Notes: generated by a model from the sequence alone, not told the origin. DNA of 64,000 nt from Arthrobacter sp. AFG7.2 (GCF_002892835.1 NZ_PJMB01000009.1:88523-152522); one strand, 5' to 3'. Shown: positions 26,417-36,606, counted from the stretch's first letter. Numbers and translations are program-made.

Positions 26417-28948
26417 TCAGCTGGTGGTTCCCTGACCGAGGGCCGCTGCAAGGTAGGAAGCGGTCCGGCTGTCCGTTGCCTGGGCGACAGCGGAAGGCGT
26501 CCCGGCTGCCATGATCCGCCCGCCTTTGTCACCGCCTGCGGGCCCCAGGTCGATCACCCAGTCGGCGCCGGCAACTACCGCCATATCGTGCTCAACCACC
26601 ACCACGGAATTCCCTGCATCCACGAGTCCTTGGAGCTGGGCCATCAGGAGCTGCACGTCGGCAGGGTGCAGACCGGTGGTGGGTTCGTCGAGAAGGTAGA
26701 GGCTGTGGCCGCGCTGGGCCCGTTGCAGCTCCGTGGCCAGCTTGATGCGCTGGGCTTCACCGCCGGAGAGCTCGGTGGCCGGCTGCCCGAGCCGAAGGTA
26801 GCCAAGGCCAACATCCTTGAGGCTCTTCAGGCTCCTTGCCGCGGCGGGGACGCCGGCCAGGAATTCGGCGGCGGCGTCAACGGTGAGGGCCAGGACCTCG
26901 GCCACGTTCAGGCCGCGGTACTCCACTTCAAGCGTCTCGGGGTTGTAGCGGGATCCTGCGCACTCCGGGCAGGGTCCGTAACTGCCGGGCAGGAAGAGCA
27001 GTTCGACGGCGACAAACCCCTCGCCCTGGCAGGTTTCGCAGCGCCCGCCTGCCACGTTGAAGGAGAATCTGCCGGCACCGAAGCGGCGTGCTTTGGCTTG
27101 TTCCGTGGCAGCGAATTCCTTGCGCACGGCATCGAACAGCCCTGTGTACGTGGCCAGGTTGGAACGCGGAGTCCTTCCGATCGGCTTATGGTCCACCGTG
27201 ACCAGCCGGTCGATCCGGTGGTTGCCCAGGACGCTTCCCAGCTTCAGGGGCTCTGCCGGTTCATCCTGCTCCGCCGGCGCCTTGAGGCCGGAACCCACCA
27301 CCTCGCCCAGTACTTTGCTGACAAGGGTGGACTTTCCGGAGCCGGAAACACCGGTGACGGCAGTCAACACGCCCAAGGGGAAAGCGGCATCGAGCCCCCG
27401 CAGGTTGTGCCGCGTGATGTTCTTCAACTCCAGCCACTCCTGCGGCTCCCTGGCCGGGGCGGTACCGGCGCCGCCACGCTGAACGGAGCCGCCGTCGTCG
27501 AACAGGAAGGGCCTGGTGACGGATGACTTGATCCCGGCCAGGCCGTCAACCGGTCCGCTGTAGAGAACCTCGCCGCCGCCTTCGCCCGCGCGCGGCCCCA
27601 CGTCCACCAGCCAGTCCGCCCGGCGGACCACGTCCATGTTGTGTTCCACCACGAACACTGAGTTGCCGGACGATTTCAGCTGCTCCAGCACCTCAAGGAG
27701 GGGTTCGGCGTCGGCCGGATGGAGCCCGGCTGAGGGCTCATCCAGCACGTAGATCACGCCGAACAAACCGGAACGCAGCTGCGTGGCAATTCGGAGCCGT
27801 TGCATTTCGCCGGGTGAGAGGGTGGGAGTTGCCCGGCCAAGCGCCAGATAGCCGAGCCCGAGGTCAAGCAGGACAGTGATGCGCTGGAGCAGGTCCCGGG
27901 TGATGGCCACCGCCACTTCGTTGGTCTCTCCGGAAAGCTGCGTGCGGGAGGCCGTGCCGGCGTCGTCCAACGCCGCGGTGGGGCGGACAACCTCGGCAAG
28001 CTCCACCATGGGAAGCCGGTTCAGCTCAGCGATGGTCCTTCCTGCGAAGGTGACGGCCAGGGCCTCCGGCGTCAGCCCGGTGCCCGAGCAGCGCGGACAC
28101 GGTCCGGACTCCATGTACGCCAGCACGCGTTCGCGCATGGAGGCGCTCTGCGAATCGGCCAGCGTATGGAGGACATAACTTTTGGCGCTCCAGAACCGCC
28201 CCTTGTACGGTTTGGCCACGCGGTCCCGCTGCGGAGTCACCTCCACCACGGGCTGTTCCTCCGTGAACAGGATCCAGTCGCGATGTTTCCTGGGCAGCTT
28301 GCGCCACGGAGTATCGACGTCGTAGCCCAGGTGGGTGAGGATGTCCCGCAGGTTTTTCCCCTGCCAGGCGCCGGGCCAGGCGGCGATGGCACCGTCCCGG
28401 ATTGTGAGCGACGGGTCCGGGACCAGCGACGCCTCGGTGACCGTGTGGGCGATGCCCAGGCCGTGGCATTCCCTGCAGGCGCCCGCGGCGGTGTTGGGGG
28501 AGAAGGCATCCGAATCGAGTGGGGTGCTGCCGGCGGGATAAGTGCCTGCCCTGGAGAACAGCATGCGCAGCGAGTTGGAGAGCGTAGTGACTGTCCCCAC
28601 CGTTGACCTGCTGCTGGGAGCGCCGCGGCGCTGTTGAAGCGCGACGGCGGGCGGCAGTCCGCTGATCAGCTCCACCTTGGGATTGTGCCCCTGCTGGATG
28701 AGGCGGCGGGCGTAGGGCGCCACGGATTCGAAGTAGCGCCGCTGGGCCTCGGCATAAATGGTCCCGAACGCCAGGGATGACTTGCCGGAGCCTGAGACGC
28801 CGGTGAAGGCCACGATCGCATCGCGGGGGACATCAACATCCACGTTGCGGAGATTGTTTTCCCGGGCGCCCCTGACCCGGACAAAACCGTCTGCCGCCTG
28901 GGCTTGAGCCGGGTACTGCAGGTCATCAGCGTGCTTAGCGTTCTGCAT
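26417..28948 (-). CDS. UvrA-like ABC ATPase (UvrA2 type)
   Basis: A protein of about 843 residues, a little shorter than typical UvrA (about 940). Two ABC domains: Walker A G-V-S-G-S-G-K-S-S at about residue 45 and again G-V-S-G-S-G-K-S-T in the C-terminal half, with signature L-S-G-G-E-A-Q-R. Zinc modules are visible as A-C-R-E-C-H-G-L-G, G-P-C-P-R-C-S-G-T-G and C-E-T-C-Q-G-E-G. The insert is shortened, as in the UvrA2/DrrC subgroup linked to DNA-intercalating drug tolerance. No uvrB or uvrC is nearby. The start codon is chosen as the ATG at 28948, just upstream of the divergent adenosine deaminase. Confidence 0.85.
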   Translation of the reverse strand: MQNAKHADDLQYPAQAQAADGFVRVRGARENNLRNVDVDVPRDAIVAFTGVSGSGKSSLAFGTIYAEAQRRYFESVAPYARRLIQQGHNPKVELISGLPPAVALQQRRGAPSSRSTVGTVTTLSNSLRMLFSRAGTYPAGSTPLDSDAFSPNTAAGACRECHGLGIAHTVTEASLVPDPSLTIRDGAIAAWPGAWQGKNLRDILTHLGYDVDTPWRKLPRKHRDWILFTEEQPVVEVTPQRDRVAKPYKGRFWSAKSYVLHTLADSQSASMRERVLAYMESGPCPRCSGTGLTPEALAVTFAGRTIAELNRLPMVELAEVVRPTAALDDAGTASRTQLSGETNEVAVAITRDLLQRITVLLDLGLGYLALGRATPTLSPGEMQRLRIATQLRSGLFGVIYVLDEPSAGLHPADAEPLLEVLEQLKSSGNSVFVVEHNMDVVRRADWLVDVGPRAGEGGGEVLYSGPVDGLAGIKSSVTRPFLFDDGGSVQRGGAGTAPAREPQEWLELKNITRHNLRGLDAAFPLGVLTAVTGVSGSGKSTLVSKVLGEVVGSGLKAPAEQDEPAEPLKLGSVLGNHRIDRLVTVDHKPIGRTPRSNLATYTGLFDAVRKEFAATEQAKARRFGAGRFSFNVAGGRCETCQGEGFVAVELLFLPGSYGPCPECAGSRYNPETLEVEYRGLNVAEVLALTVDAAAEFLAGVPAAARSLKSLKDVGLGYLRLGQPATELSGGEAQRIKLATELQRAQRGHSLYLLDEPTTGLHPADVQLLMAQLQGLVDAGNSVVVVEHDMAVVAGADWVIDLGPAGGDKGGRIMAAGTPSAVAQATDSRTASYLAAALGQGTTS

Positions 28949-28996
28949 TGGTTCGACTCTAGTGGCGATTCCGGCGCTGGGCATTATCCTGACCCG

Positions 28997-30061
28997 ATGG
29001 ATAACTTTGCGGGCGGCACCGCCGTGCCTGAAACAGAACTGGACGCAGCCGACGTGGAAGTACCCGCCCCGCTCCTGCCGGTGGCGGAGCTGCACCTGCA
29101 CATCGAGGGCACCCTCCAGCCCGAGCTGATCTTTGCGCTTGCTGAGCGGAACGGCATCGAGCTGCCGTATTCCAGCCTGGACGAGCTCCGGGAAAGGTAT
29201 GAGTTCACGGACCTGCAGTCTTTCCTGGACCTGTACTACGCCAACATGGCGGTGCTGCAGACGGAAGAGGACTTCGCTGCCATGACCCATGCCTACCTCG
29301 AACGGGCCGCCGCTGCCGGGGTACGCCACGCCGAAATCATGATGGACCCGCAGGCGCACCTCGCGCGCGGCATACCGCTGGAAACCTGCGTCAACGGGGT
29401 TGCCTCGGTGCTGGCCACGTCACAGGAGGATTTCGGAATTTCCACCCTGCTGATCGCGGCTTTCCTGCGGGACCTGCCCGAGGACTCAGCCTTGGAAGTC
29501 CTGGACGGCCTGCTGGCCATGGACGCGCCGATTGCGGCCATTGGCCTGGATTCGGCCGAGGTGGGCAACCCGCCGTCCAAGTTCGAACGGCTCTACGCGA
29601 AGGCACGCGAAGCGGGTCTTCGGCTGACCGCCCACGCGGGCGAGGAAGGCCCGGCGTCGTACATCATCGAAGCCCTCGACATTTTGAGTGTTGAGCGGAT
29701 TGACCACGGCATCCGCTGCATGGAAGACCCTGACCTGGTGGAGCGCCTGGTGGATGCGCGCATCCCGCTGACGGTGTGTCCGCTCTCCAACGTCCGGCTG
29801 CGGGCCGTTGACACCCTGGCAGACCACCCGCTGCCTGCCATGCTGGCTGCCGGCCTGAACGTGTCCGTCAACTCGGACGACCCGGCATATTTTGGCGGCT
29901 ACGTGGATGACAACTTCGCGCAGCTCATCGCCGAATTCCAGCTCTCCGACTTCGACAGGGCACGGCTGGCCGCCAACTCCATCCACTCGTCCTTCGCCAG
30001 CGAGGAGCGGAAGGCGGAACTGCTGAACGAACTGAACGGCGGGGAAGCCACGGACTCGTAA
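28997..30061 (+). CDS. add: Adenosine deaminase
   Basis: A 354-residue amidohydrolase converting adenosine to inosine, and a member of the ADA/AMP deaminase family. Metal site H-L-H-I-E-G-T-L near residue 35, catalytic H-A-G-E-E-G near residue 213, later I-D-H-G-I-R, and the D-D dyad in N-S-D-D-P-A-Y-F-G. The start at 28997 avoids overlap with the divergent UvrA-like gene. It is transcribed alone. Its action on adenine (as in some adenine deaminases) cannot be excluded. Confidence 0.92.
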   Translation: MDNFAGGTAVPETELDAADVEVPAPLLPVAELHLHIEGTLQPELIFALAERNGIELPYSSLDELRERYEFTDLQSFLDLYYANMAVLQTEEDFAAMTHAYLERAAAAGVRHAEIMMDPQAHLARGIPLETCVNGVASVLATSQEDFGISTLLIAAFLRDLPEDSALEVLDGLLAMDAPIAAIGLDSAEVGNPPSKFERLYAKAREAGLRLTAHAGEEGPASYIIEALDILSVERIDHGIRCMEDPDLVERLVDARIPLTVCPLSNVRLRAVDTLADHPLPAMLAAGLNVSVNSDDPAYFGGYVDDNFAQLIAEFQLSDFDRARLAANSIHSSFASEERKAELLNELNGGEATDS

Positions 30062-30316
30062 CGTGTCTCCTGCAGCAACCGCCGCGTCATGGCGCTAAAC
30101 TGGGTGCCGCAGGCGTGTCCGGGATGTGCAGGGCGGCACCCATGTCAGCGCTCAAGGGTTGTGCAGTCAGCCCCGTTTCCCGAGACCTCAGCCTCACTTG
30201 TTGGCACGTCCGCTTAACAGTCGGTCACGACACGCAGTGTTAACCATTTCAAGTCGCGCGATGTAACGGGCAGTTGGCAAGATGCCTAAGACCGATCGCT
30301 TTTATAAAGGGGAATC

Positions 30317-31243
30317 ATGGCCAAGTCCACCGCAGAAAACACCTTCCTTCGACTCAAGACCGTACTGGATGTCCTGACCGAAGGTGTGTGGTCCGGCGAT
30401 GCACTGAACGCGGGCCAGGTCCTCGCCGAGGCGACCGCCCGGGTACCGTTCAACGAGCACGAAGCCGAACTCCTCAGCGGCGGCATTCCCCGTGGGCACA
30501 AGACCCTCACCTCGGCCACCGCCAAGCTGGTCAAGGCCGGCTGGCTCGTCAAGGGCCGCTCCGGCTGGACCATCACCGAGGAAGGCATGCGCGCCACGGT
30601 GGCTTTCCCCGACCCGGTGTCCTTCGCCACCGCGCTCGACGCCGGCACCGCGATTCCTGCCGACGTCAAGGTTCCCACTGCCCCTGACGGTTTCGTCCGC
30701 AGGACCAGCGCCGCCGCCGAAGCGCAGGGACCTGCAGCCGGCACCACGGAAACCAAGAAGACCGCCAGGAAGTCTCCGGCCAAGAAGGCCGCTGCAGCTG
30801 TGGGCAAGGCCGCCAAGGCGCTTGAGGACGCGGTGGAACCTGTTGTGAAGGCTGTAGGCAAGGGCAAGACGTCCGCCAAAACGGAAATGGCTGCTGCACC
30901 TGCGGATGCAGGTTCCTTCGAGGGCCCGGACGTCGAGACGCACCCCCAGCCCGAAGCGGTGGCTGTTGCAGGCGACTTCAACACCATCCTGGGCGCACCC
31001 GAAAACTGGGCGCCGCAGTACGACGAAGCGCAGATGGAGTTCGACTTCCTCGACCAGCTGTGGAAGAAGAGCGCCGAACTGCCCGCCGGCTTCTACACCT
31101 TCAAGATTGCGCTCAACCGCTCCTGGGACGAGAACTACGGTGCGTTTGGCGCTTTCGACGGCCCCAACCACGAACTGCACCACGCCGGCGGAACTGTCAC
31201 CATCCGCTACAACCACAGCACCCGCGACATCACCATCAACTAA
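30317..31243 (+). CDS. Winged-helix + X25-domain fusion protein
   Basis: A 308-residue cytoplasmic protein with no signal peptide. N-terminal part (residues 1-105) has a helical, winged-helix-like pattern with A-K-L-V-K-A-G-W-L-V-K-G-R-S-G-W-T-I-T. A Lys/Ala-rich linker (about residues 135-200, K-K-x-A/K-A-A-A) follows. The C-terminal 95 residues match the X25/pullulanase carbohydrate-type domain (G-D-F-N-x-I-L, L-P-A-G-F-Y-T-F-K-I-A-L-N, W-D-E-N-Y-G-A). X25 domains normally sit in secreted amylases, so the pairing with a DNA-binding-like domain is unusual. Similar proteins are annotated glycosidase, but no catalytic domain is present. Confidence 0.7.
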   Translation: MAKSTAENTFLRLKTVLDVLTEGVWSGDALNAGQVLAEATARVPFNEHEAELLSGGIPRGHKTLTSATAKLVKAGWLVKGRSGWTITEEGMRATVAFPDPVSFATALDAGTAIPADVKVPTAPDGFVRRTSAAAEAQGPAAGTTETKKTARKSPAKKAAAAVGKAAKALEDAVEPVVKAVGKGKTSAKTEMAAAPADAGSFEGPDVETHPQPEAVAVAGDFNTILGAPENWAPQYDEAQMEFDFLDQLWKKSAELPAGFYTFKIALNRSWDENYGAFGAFDGPNHELHHAGGTVTIRYNHSTRDITIN

Positions 31244-31349
31244 CGGTTGTCCTCCCTCCCGACCAGTCAGCAGCAGGTGCCGTTAGGGCGCCTCAGGCAT
31301 CAGCTGCTGCCTGGCCGGGAAGGGGCGGCGCGGACCGAGTGGAGGCACC

Positions 31350-31679
31350 ATGGCGAGGCAGTCAGATTCCTCATCCGGAGCGCCCGGTTCCGCTGACGCC
31401 GATGCCGGTCCGGTCCGGTTGGAGGCGCGTGTTTTCGGTATGGTGCAGGGCGTCGGTTTCCGTTACCGGACCATGGGCAAGGCCGAGGAACTCGGGCTCA
31501 CCGGCGAAGTGAAGAACCTCGACGACGGTTCGGTCGCCGTGGTCGCAGAGGGACCCAGGCCACAGGTCGGCCGCCTCCTCGAGTGGCTGAACTCCGGTCA
31601 CACCCCAGGCCAGGTGGAGCGGGTCGAGGATTCGCGCTCCCCGGCCCACGGTACCTTCCAGGGCTTCAGCGCACGCTGA
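31350..31679 (+). CDS. acyP: Acylphosphatase
   Basis: A 109-residue protein with an N-terminal extension of about 22 residues before the family core. The catalytic pair is clear: R38 in G-V-G-F-R-Y-R and N56 in G-E-V-K-N-L-D-D-G-S-V. It hydrolyses acyl phosphates such as acetyl or carbamoyl phosphate. It ends 12 bases before the stop of the convergent helicase/nuclease gene. Confidence 0.93.
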   Translation: MARQSDSSSGAPGSADADAGPVRLEARVFGMVQGVGFRYRTMGKAEELGLTGEVKNLDDGSVAVVAEGPRPQVGRLLEWLNSGHTPGQVERVEDSRSPAHGTFQGFSAR

Positions 31680-31691
31680 TCGTCATTTCCG

Positions 31692-34600
31692 TTATTCACG
31701 CGGGCTGATGCCCAGGAAGGCGCCCAGCTCCTCCAACGCCGCGGGCTTGGCCGGCATGTAGCTGGTGAGTTCGGGGGAGCGGATGATCACTGCCCGCCAC
31801 TGCCCCCGCGAGACGGCAACGTTGATACGGTTCCTGTTCAGCAGGAACTCGGCTCCCCGCGGTGTATCTCCTACGGCGGAGCAGGCCATGGACACGAGCA
31901 CCACAGGTGCCTCCTGGCCCTGGAACTTGTCCACCGTTCCCACCCTGACCTGGGACAGGCCGGCTTCCTCCAGGGTCTTCCGGATCAGGTGGACCTGGGC
32001 GTTGTACGCCGCTACCACCAGCACGTCCTGCTGGTCCAGTGGCCTGGACTCTGCGTCCGGCCCGGGAGTCCACTTCAGCCCCAGATGCCGCCGTGCCTGG
32101 CGGACAACCTCGGCTGCCTCCTCCCTGGATGCAGTGGTGTTGCCGGAGTGTGCCACGAATGCTGTCTCTACGCCGGGGGGCAGTTCAGCGAGATTGCGTC
32201 GCGAGGCTGCCGGCGCAGATTTCAGTTTTCCTTCGTAGCTGAGCCGGGAGACTGCACGGCACAGTTCCGGCTGCATCCGCCAGCTGTCAGCCAGGAAGTA
32301 GCCAAGACTGGCAGGCAGGGTTGCTTGGCCGGCGGCCAGCCAGCCCAGCGCCGATTCATCCACAGGCTCCGGATGCGCACCCTGGCTGACCTGCGGGAGC
32401 TGCTGCGGATCACCGAGCAGGAGGAGCCGCTTCGCCGCGCGCGAAACAGCAAGGGTGTTGGCCAGTGAGAATTGTCCCGCCTCGTCAATCACCAGGAGGT
32501 CCAGCGCGCCCGCAGGGACTTCCTTGCCCGTCATGGTCCATGCCGTTCCGCCCACCAGGCAGCCATCCGGCGCTTCGAGCAGTTGGGCGACGTCGCCGTC
32601 GGACGTCAGGTGCCAGGGAACCTCGTGCGGCGCAGCCAGCTTCTTGGCCACCACAGCGGGGTCGACGCCACCGGTGGCAATGGCGCAGCACAGCAGGTTT
32701 TCCACCACGTTATGCGACTGGCCAACGACGCCGATCTTCCAGCCTTTCGCCACCAGCCGGCCGATGACATGGGCACCCACGTAGGTCTTTCCTGTTCCCG
32801 GAGGACCCTGCACCGCGAGGTAGGAGTGGTCAAGGTCCTGAAGCGAGGCCGTCATGGCTGCGGCATAATCTGCGGCGCCCGCTGCGTCATGGCGTACCTC
32901 CGCCGGGCCGGCGAACGTGCGAAACCGTGGTGCCCGCTTCCGCAGGATGTCCAGCCCCGGGTGGTCCGGCAGTGCCGGGACGGCGGAGCCCACGGCGCCG
33001 GCGATCTCGGCTAGGGCCGCCTCGATGCTGGTGGTGGGCAGCGGCTGGTCCTCCGTCAGAGCAACTGGCAGGTGCGGATAAGCGGCGATTTTTCCCGTCT
33101 CGCGCTCAGCGATGGTGATGATGGTGTGTTCCGGGTTGTCAGGTGCCGGAACCAGCGCGCTGATCCTTGTTCCAAACGAGTAGGCGCGGGCGCCGGGCGC
33201 AGCGTCGGGCGCAGCCATACCCTCCGGCGGCGGGGCATCGTACAGGCGGCACCAGGTGGAGTCCGCTCGGAAATCCGACCCCTCTGTCATGGTGCCGCGA
33301 AGCCGCAAAGTCCGGGTTCTCATCCGCTCCCTGGGCTTGGCAAGCACCCAGTCCGAGGTGACCTCCGCCGAAGACACCAGGAAAACGTTCCGTTGGTCCT
33401 GCCAGTTCTCGAGCGGTGCCTCCACCCGGTCGAAGTGCTGCCACCAGAACTGCTTGCGTTCGCGGCGGTGGTAGCCGGTGGCGGCGGCCACCATGGCGAT
33501 GGCTCGCTCGTCATCGGTCCATGGGCGGTTGTCCGGCAGGCCTGAAAGGTATTCGCGAAGCCTGGCCTCTTCAGGTGTTTCCCCGGGGGCGGGCCGGCGT
33601 TCCGATGAAGTGCCGGGTGCGGGATGGCCGGCCGATGTCCCCACGCCAGCCTTCGCACCGGCCTGCCCGCCGACCTCCAGCAGCCAGTCCCGGAGCCGGA
33701 GGGTGGACAGGCAGTCGTACTGGTTGTAGTCCGAGATGGAGGCCAGGACCTTGTCAGCTTCAGCCTCATCTCCGACATCCCTGGCTGCACAGTAGGCGGC
33801 GTAGGCCACGACGGACGCTCCGGCGTCTTTGACCTCCCCGGAGCGCAGGTTGCTGCCCATGTACAGCGGTTCCAGTTTCTTGATGGAGTAGGACGGCTCC
33901 GAGATCCGCAGGGAATGCCGGACTGTGGCGTACAGGTCCACCAGCAGTCCTTCCCGGAGCCAGGCGTCCACCGTCTCTTCGCCGGCCTGGTGTGCCAGCG
34001 AGAGGTTGCGGAGGGCTGTCTTTTCGTAGGCCGCGTAGTGGTACACGTGCATGTCCGGGTAGCGGGCGCGGCGTTCCTCCACATACGCCAGGAAGTCCAG
34101 GAAGGCGCGGCGTTCCCCGGACCGGGAGTGCGCCCAGAACGGGCGGAATATGGGGTCGCCCTGATGGCCCGGCGCCGGCGCCTCAACCACTCCAGACAGG
34201 TACTCGATGCCCCACGCCCCGGTAGCGGGATCCTGCCACAGCGGGTCGCCCTCGAAGTCAAAGAAGATGTCTCCCGGGCTGGGTGGCGGCAGCAGCCCGA
34301 TGGTGTTCTCCTGCAGGACGGCGAAGGAGACCGTATGGGGCGCCCCATCCTTGCTGAACGTCCGGGATCCCGCCACGGGGTCCAGTCCCAGCTGCATCCG
34401 TGCTTGGGCCCGCAGCCGGACCACGGAATTCCTGGCGTCCGCCGCAGGCATGGCTGCGAGTTCGTCAATCGTCGTCACACCCGCCGCGCGGAGTTTCTTG
34501 CGCTGCACTACTGACATACCCGCAACCATCAGCAGGTCCCGGTGGGCCTGCACCTGTTCCGCGCAGTAGTCGCACCTGCCGCAGTGGACGACGCCGCTTT

Positions 34601-35306
34601 GCTGCCACTGCACAGTGGCGCCGCCCTCCCTGTGGCACTCAGTCAACTCAAGGAAGCGCCGCCGTCGCTCGCGGAACACGGGCAGCAGGTCAGGAAGGGA
34701 ATGGCTGCTGCGGAGCCAGTCCTCGCCTGCACGGGTCCCAAGCACAAGGGTGACCACCGGCGAGGGCTCGAGGCCCATTTCGAGAAGCTGGTCACCGTAG
34801 GCAGCGAGCTGCAGCAGGGCGCCCACCTTGGCATGCCGGGCCAGCTTGGTGTCCCAGACCTCGTAACGGCCGGGGTTGCCGGTACCCGCGGCCTCGTTGA
34901 CCAGGAAGTCCGCATAGCCCAGGAACTCGCCGTCAAAGAAGGTTGCCTGGAAGACCACGTCCGCCCCGGACCGCAGGGCGAGCTCGGTCTCCGCGCGCTT
35001 GGCCTGCAGATCCCCGCGCAGGTTCCGGCCGCGCTCCAGGGAATAGACACCGCCGCCGCGGCTGGCATCCCATTCGCCGTACTTGGCGACCAGGCTGGCC
35101 AGGACGGTCTGCTCGTGCCGGTCGCCCAGTTCGCCGGCGCGCACCTGCATCTCGTCCGCGGGGTATTCCGCCTTGGCGGAGCGGCCCAGTTTCTCGTCGA
35201 GGATCCGGAGCGTGCGGTATTCACACTCGCTGGCAGCAACAAGATCGCTGGCGGAAAACACCAGGTCCGGCGGCGCACCGGCAGTTGCGGCTTCCAGCAG
35301 GAACAT
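31692..35306 (-). CDS. RecB-like nuclease / superfamily 1 helicase fusion (TM0106 family)
   Basis: A 1204-residue fusion. The N-terminal half is a TM0106-type RecB-like nuclease: D-L-V-A-A-S-E-C-E-Y at the start, active-site-type Y-E-V-W-D-T-K-L, and a cysteine cluster C-G-R-C-D-Y-C that with an early Cys probably binds an Fe-S cluster. The C-terminal half is an SF1 (Dna2/Upf1-like) helicase with Q-G-P-P-G-T-G-K-T, L-L-V-I-D-E-A-G-Q-F, G-D-P-Q-Q-L-P and V-G-T-V-D-K-F-Q-G-Q-E. It probably acts in DNA repair or replication. It is upstream of no other gene in the window on its strand, with terC 100 bases behind its start. Confidence 0.88.
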   Translation of the reverse strand: MFLLEAATAGAPPDLVFSASDLVAASECEYRTLRILDEKLGRSAKAEYPADEMQVRAGELGDRHEQTVLASLVAKYGEWDASRGGGVYSLERGRNLRGDLQAKRAETELALRSGADVVFQATFFDGEFLGYADFLVNEAAGTGNPGRYEVWDTKLARHAKVGALLQLAAYGDQLLEMGLEPSPVVTLVLGTRAGEDWLRSSHSLPDLLPVFRERRRRFLELTECHREGGATVQWQQSGVVHCGRCDYCAEQVQAHRDLLMVAGMSVVQRKKLRAAGVTTIDELAAMPAADARNSVVRLRAQARMQLGLDPVAGSRTFSKDGAPHTVSFAVLQENTIGLLPPPSPGDIFFDFEGDPLWQDPATGAWGIEYLSGVVEAPAPGHQGDPIFRPFWAHSRSGERRAFLDFLAYVEERRARYPDMHVYHYAAYEKTALRNLSLAHQAGEETVDAWLREGLLVDLYATVRHSLRISEPSYSIKKLEPLYMGSNLRSGEVKDAGASVVAYAAYCAARDVGDEAEADKVLASISDYNQYDCLSTLRLRDWLLEVGGQAGAKAGVGTSAGHPAPGTSSERRPAPGETPEEARLREYLSGLPDNRPWTDDERAIAMVAAATGYHRRERKQFWWQHFDRVEAPLENWQDQRNVFLVSSAEVTSDWVLAKPRERMRTRTLRLRGTMTEGSDFRADSTWCRLYDAPPPEGMAAPDAAPGARAYSFGTRISALVPAPDNPEHTIITIAERETGKIAAYPHLPVALTEDQPLPTTSIEAALAEIAGAVGSAVPALPDHPGLDILRKRAPRFRTFAGPAEVRHDAAGAADYAAAMTASLQDLDHSYLAVQGPPGTGKTYVGAHVIGRLVAKGWKIGVVGQSHNVVENLLCCAIATGGVDPAVVAKKLAAPHEVPWHLTSDGDVAQLLEAPDGCLVGGTAWTMTGKEVPAGALDLLVIDEAGQFSLANTLAVSRAAKRLLLLGDPQQLPQVSQGAHPEPVDESALGWLAAGQATLPASLGYFLADSWRMQPELCRAVSRLSYEGKLKSAPAASRRNLAELPPGVETAFVAHSGNTTASREEAAEVVRQARRHLGLKWTPGPDAESRPLDQQDVLVVAAYNAQVHLIRKTLEEAGLSQVRVGTVDKFQGQEAPVVLVSMACSAVGDTPRGAEFLLNRNRINVAVSRGQWRAVIIRSPELTSYMPAKPAALEELGAFLGISPRE

Positions 35307-35406
35307 GCGGCCTCCCCATCAACAGCCAGGCTGTCATCAGCGGGCCCGGGGTACGGTTCCCCTGGCCCTGATCCAAACGTAGCAAGAGGGGCAGACAATA
35401 TCCGTT

Positions 35407-36606
35407 CTAGCTCTCCGCTGCCGCACGCACCTGGGCTTTGTCGTGCGCGTCATGCGCTTTTCGTAGCAGGCCCAGGAACTCGGTTTCGTTGCGGATGAGC
35501 CGCTTGTACTTTTCCGGAAGTTTGCGGATCTGGTCCTCCTCGCGGCACATTGCGGCGAAGATCTTGTCCCGCTCGTTCATGTCCGTCTCGTAGTTGAGGT
35601 CCAGGTACTCAATGGCATGACGCCGGGCACCGGAGACGGCGTTTTTGGCCTTGCCCTTGGGGCTGAAGATTGATGCGAGGACGGTGATCACCAGGACGCC
35701 CAGGATCACACTGAGGGAGACGCCGGTGCTGACCTCCACCACGTTGACGTGCTCGCCGTCGTTGATGAACGGGAGGGTGTTCTCGTGGAGGGCGTGCAGG
35801 ATGAGCTTGACGCCGATGAAGCCAAGAATGACTGCCAGACCGTAGGACAGGAAGATCAGCCGGTCCAGCAGGCCGTCAATCAGGAAGAACAGCTGCCGCA
35901 GGCCCATCAGGGAGAACGCCGTGGCCGTGAACACGATGAAGACGTTCTGGGTCAGGCCGAAGATCGCCGGGATGGAGTCCAGCGCGAACAGGATGTCCGT
36001 GCCGCCAATCGCCACCATGACCAGCAGCATGGGGGTGAGCACGCGCTTGCCGTTTTCGACGGTGAAGAGCTTGTCGCCGTCATAGTGTTCCGACGCCGGC
36101 AGGAACTTCTTGGCCAGCCGCACCACCAGGCCCTCGGAATCGTCGTCATGGCTGTCCGGCTTCAGCAGGTTGCCGGCGGTGATGAGCAGGATCAGCCCGA
36201 AGATGTAAAACACCCAGGCGAAGCTGTTGATCAGCGCGGCGCCCAGCAGGATGAAACCTGTGCGGGCGATGAGCGAAAAAACGATGCCGAACAGGAGGAC
36301 CTTCTGCTGGTCGGCACGGGGCACCCGGAAACTGGCCATGATGATGAGGAAGACGAAGAGGTTGTCCACGGACAACGCCTTCTCCGTGATGTATCCCGCA
36401 AAGTATTCGGTGCCCATGGTGGACCCGCCGAACACCAGCACTCCCAACCCGAAAAGCACCGCGATGCCCACATAGATGGCGGACCAGACAGCGGACTCCT
36501 TGAGCGACGGAGTATGTGCTTTCCGCACATGGAAGAAGAAATCGAAGGCCAGCAGGCCTATGATCCCCACGATGGTCAGGGTCCAGACATAAGCAGGTAC
36601 TTCCAC
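35407..36606 (-). CDS. TerC-family membrane protein
   Basis: A 399-residue integral membrane protein with eight or nine helices and the TerC signatures S-V-D-N-L-F-V-F and F-A-L-D-S-I-P-A-I-F-G. A cytoplasmic C-terminus of about 75 residues is rich in charges. TerC/Alx proteins are linked to manganese homeostasis and metal loading of secreted proteins; tellurium resistance is historical. It lies 41 bases downstream of recQ on the same strand, so the two may share a transcript. No yybP-ykoY riboswitch can fit in that gap. Confidence 0.9.
   Translation of the reverse strand: MEVPAYVWTLTIVGIIGLLAFDFFFHVRKAHTPSLKESAVWSAIYVGIAVLFGLGVLVFGGSTMGTEYFAGYITEKALSVDNLFVFLIIMASFRVPRADQQKVLLFGIVFSLIARTGFILLGAALINSFAWVFYIFGLILLITAGNLLKPDSHDDDSEGLVVRLAKKFLPASEHYDGDKLFTVENGKRVLTPMLLVMVAIGGTDILFALDSIPAIFGLTQNVFIVFTATAFSLMGLRQLFFLIDGLLDRLIFLSYGLAVILGFIGVKLILHALHENTLPFINDGEHVNVVEVSTGVSLSVILGVLVITVLASIFSPKGKAKNAVSGARRHAIEYLDLNYETDMNERDKIFAAMCREEDQIRKLPEKYKRLIRNETEFLGLLRKAHDAHDKAQVRAAAES

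Noticed and set aside
30214..30243. TTAACA-N18-TGTTAA inverted repeat before the winged-helix/X25 gene
   Set aside because: The arms are only 6 bp and A/T-rich with a long spacer; chance is likely. It could be revisited if a regulator is found.
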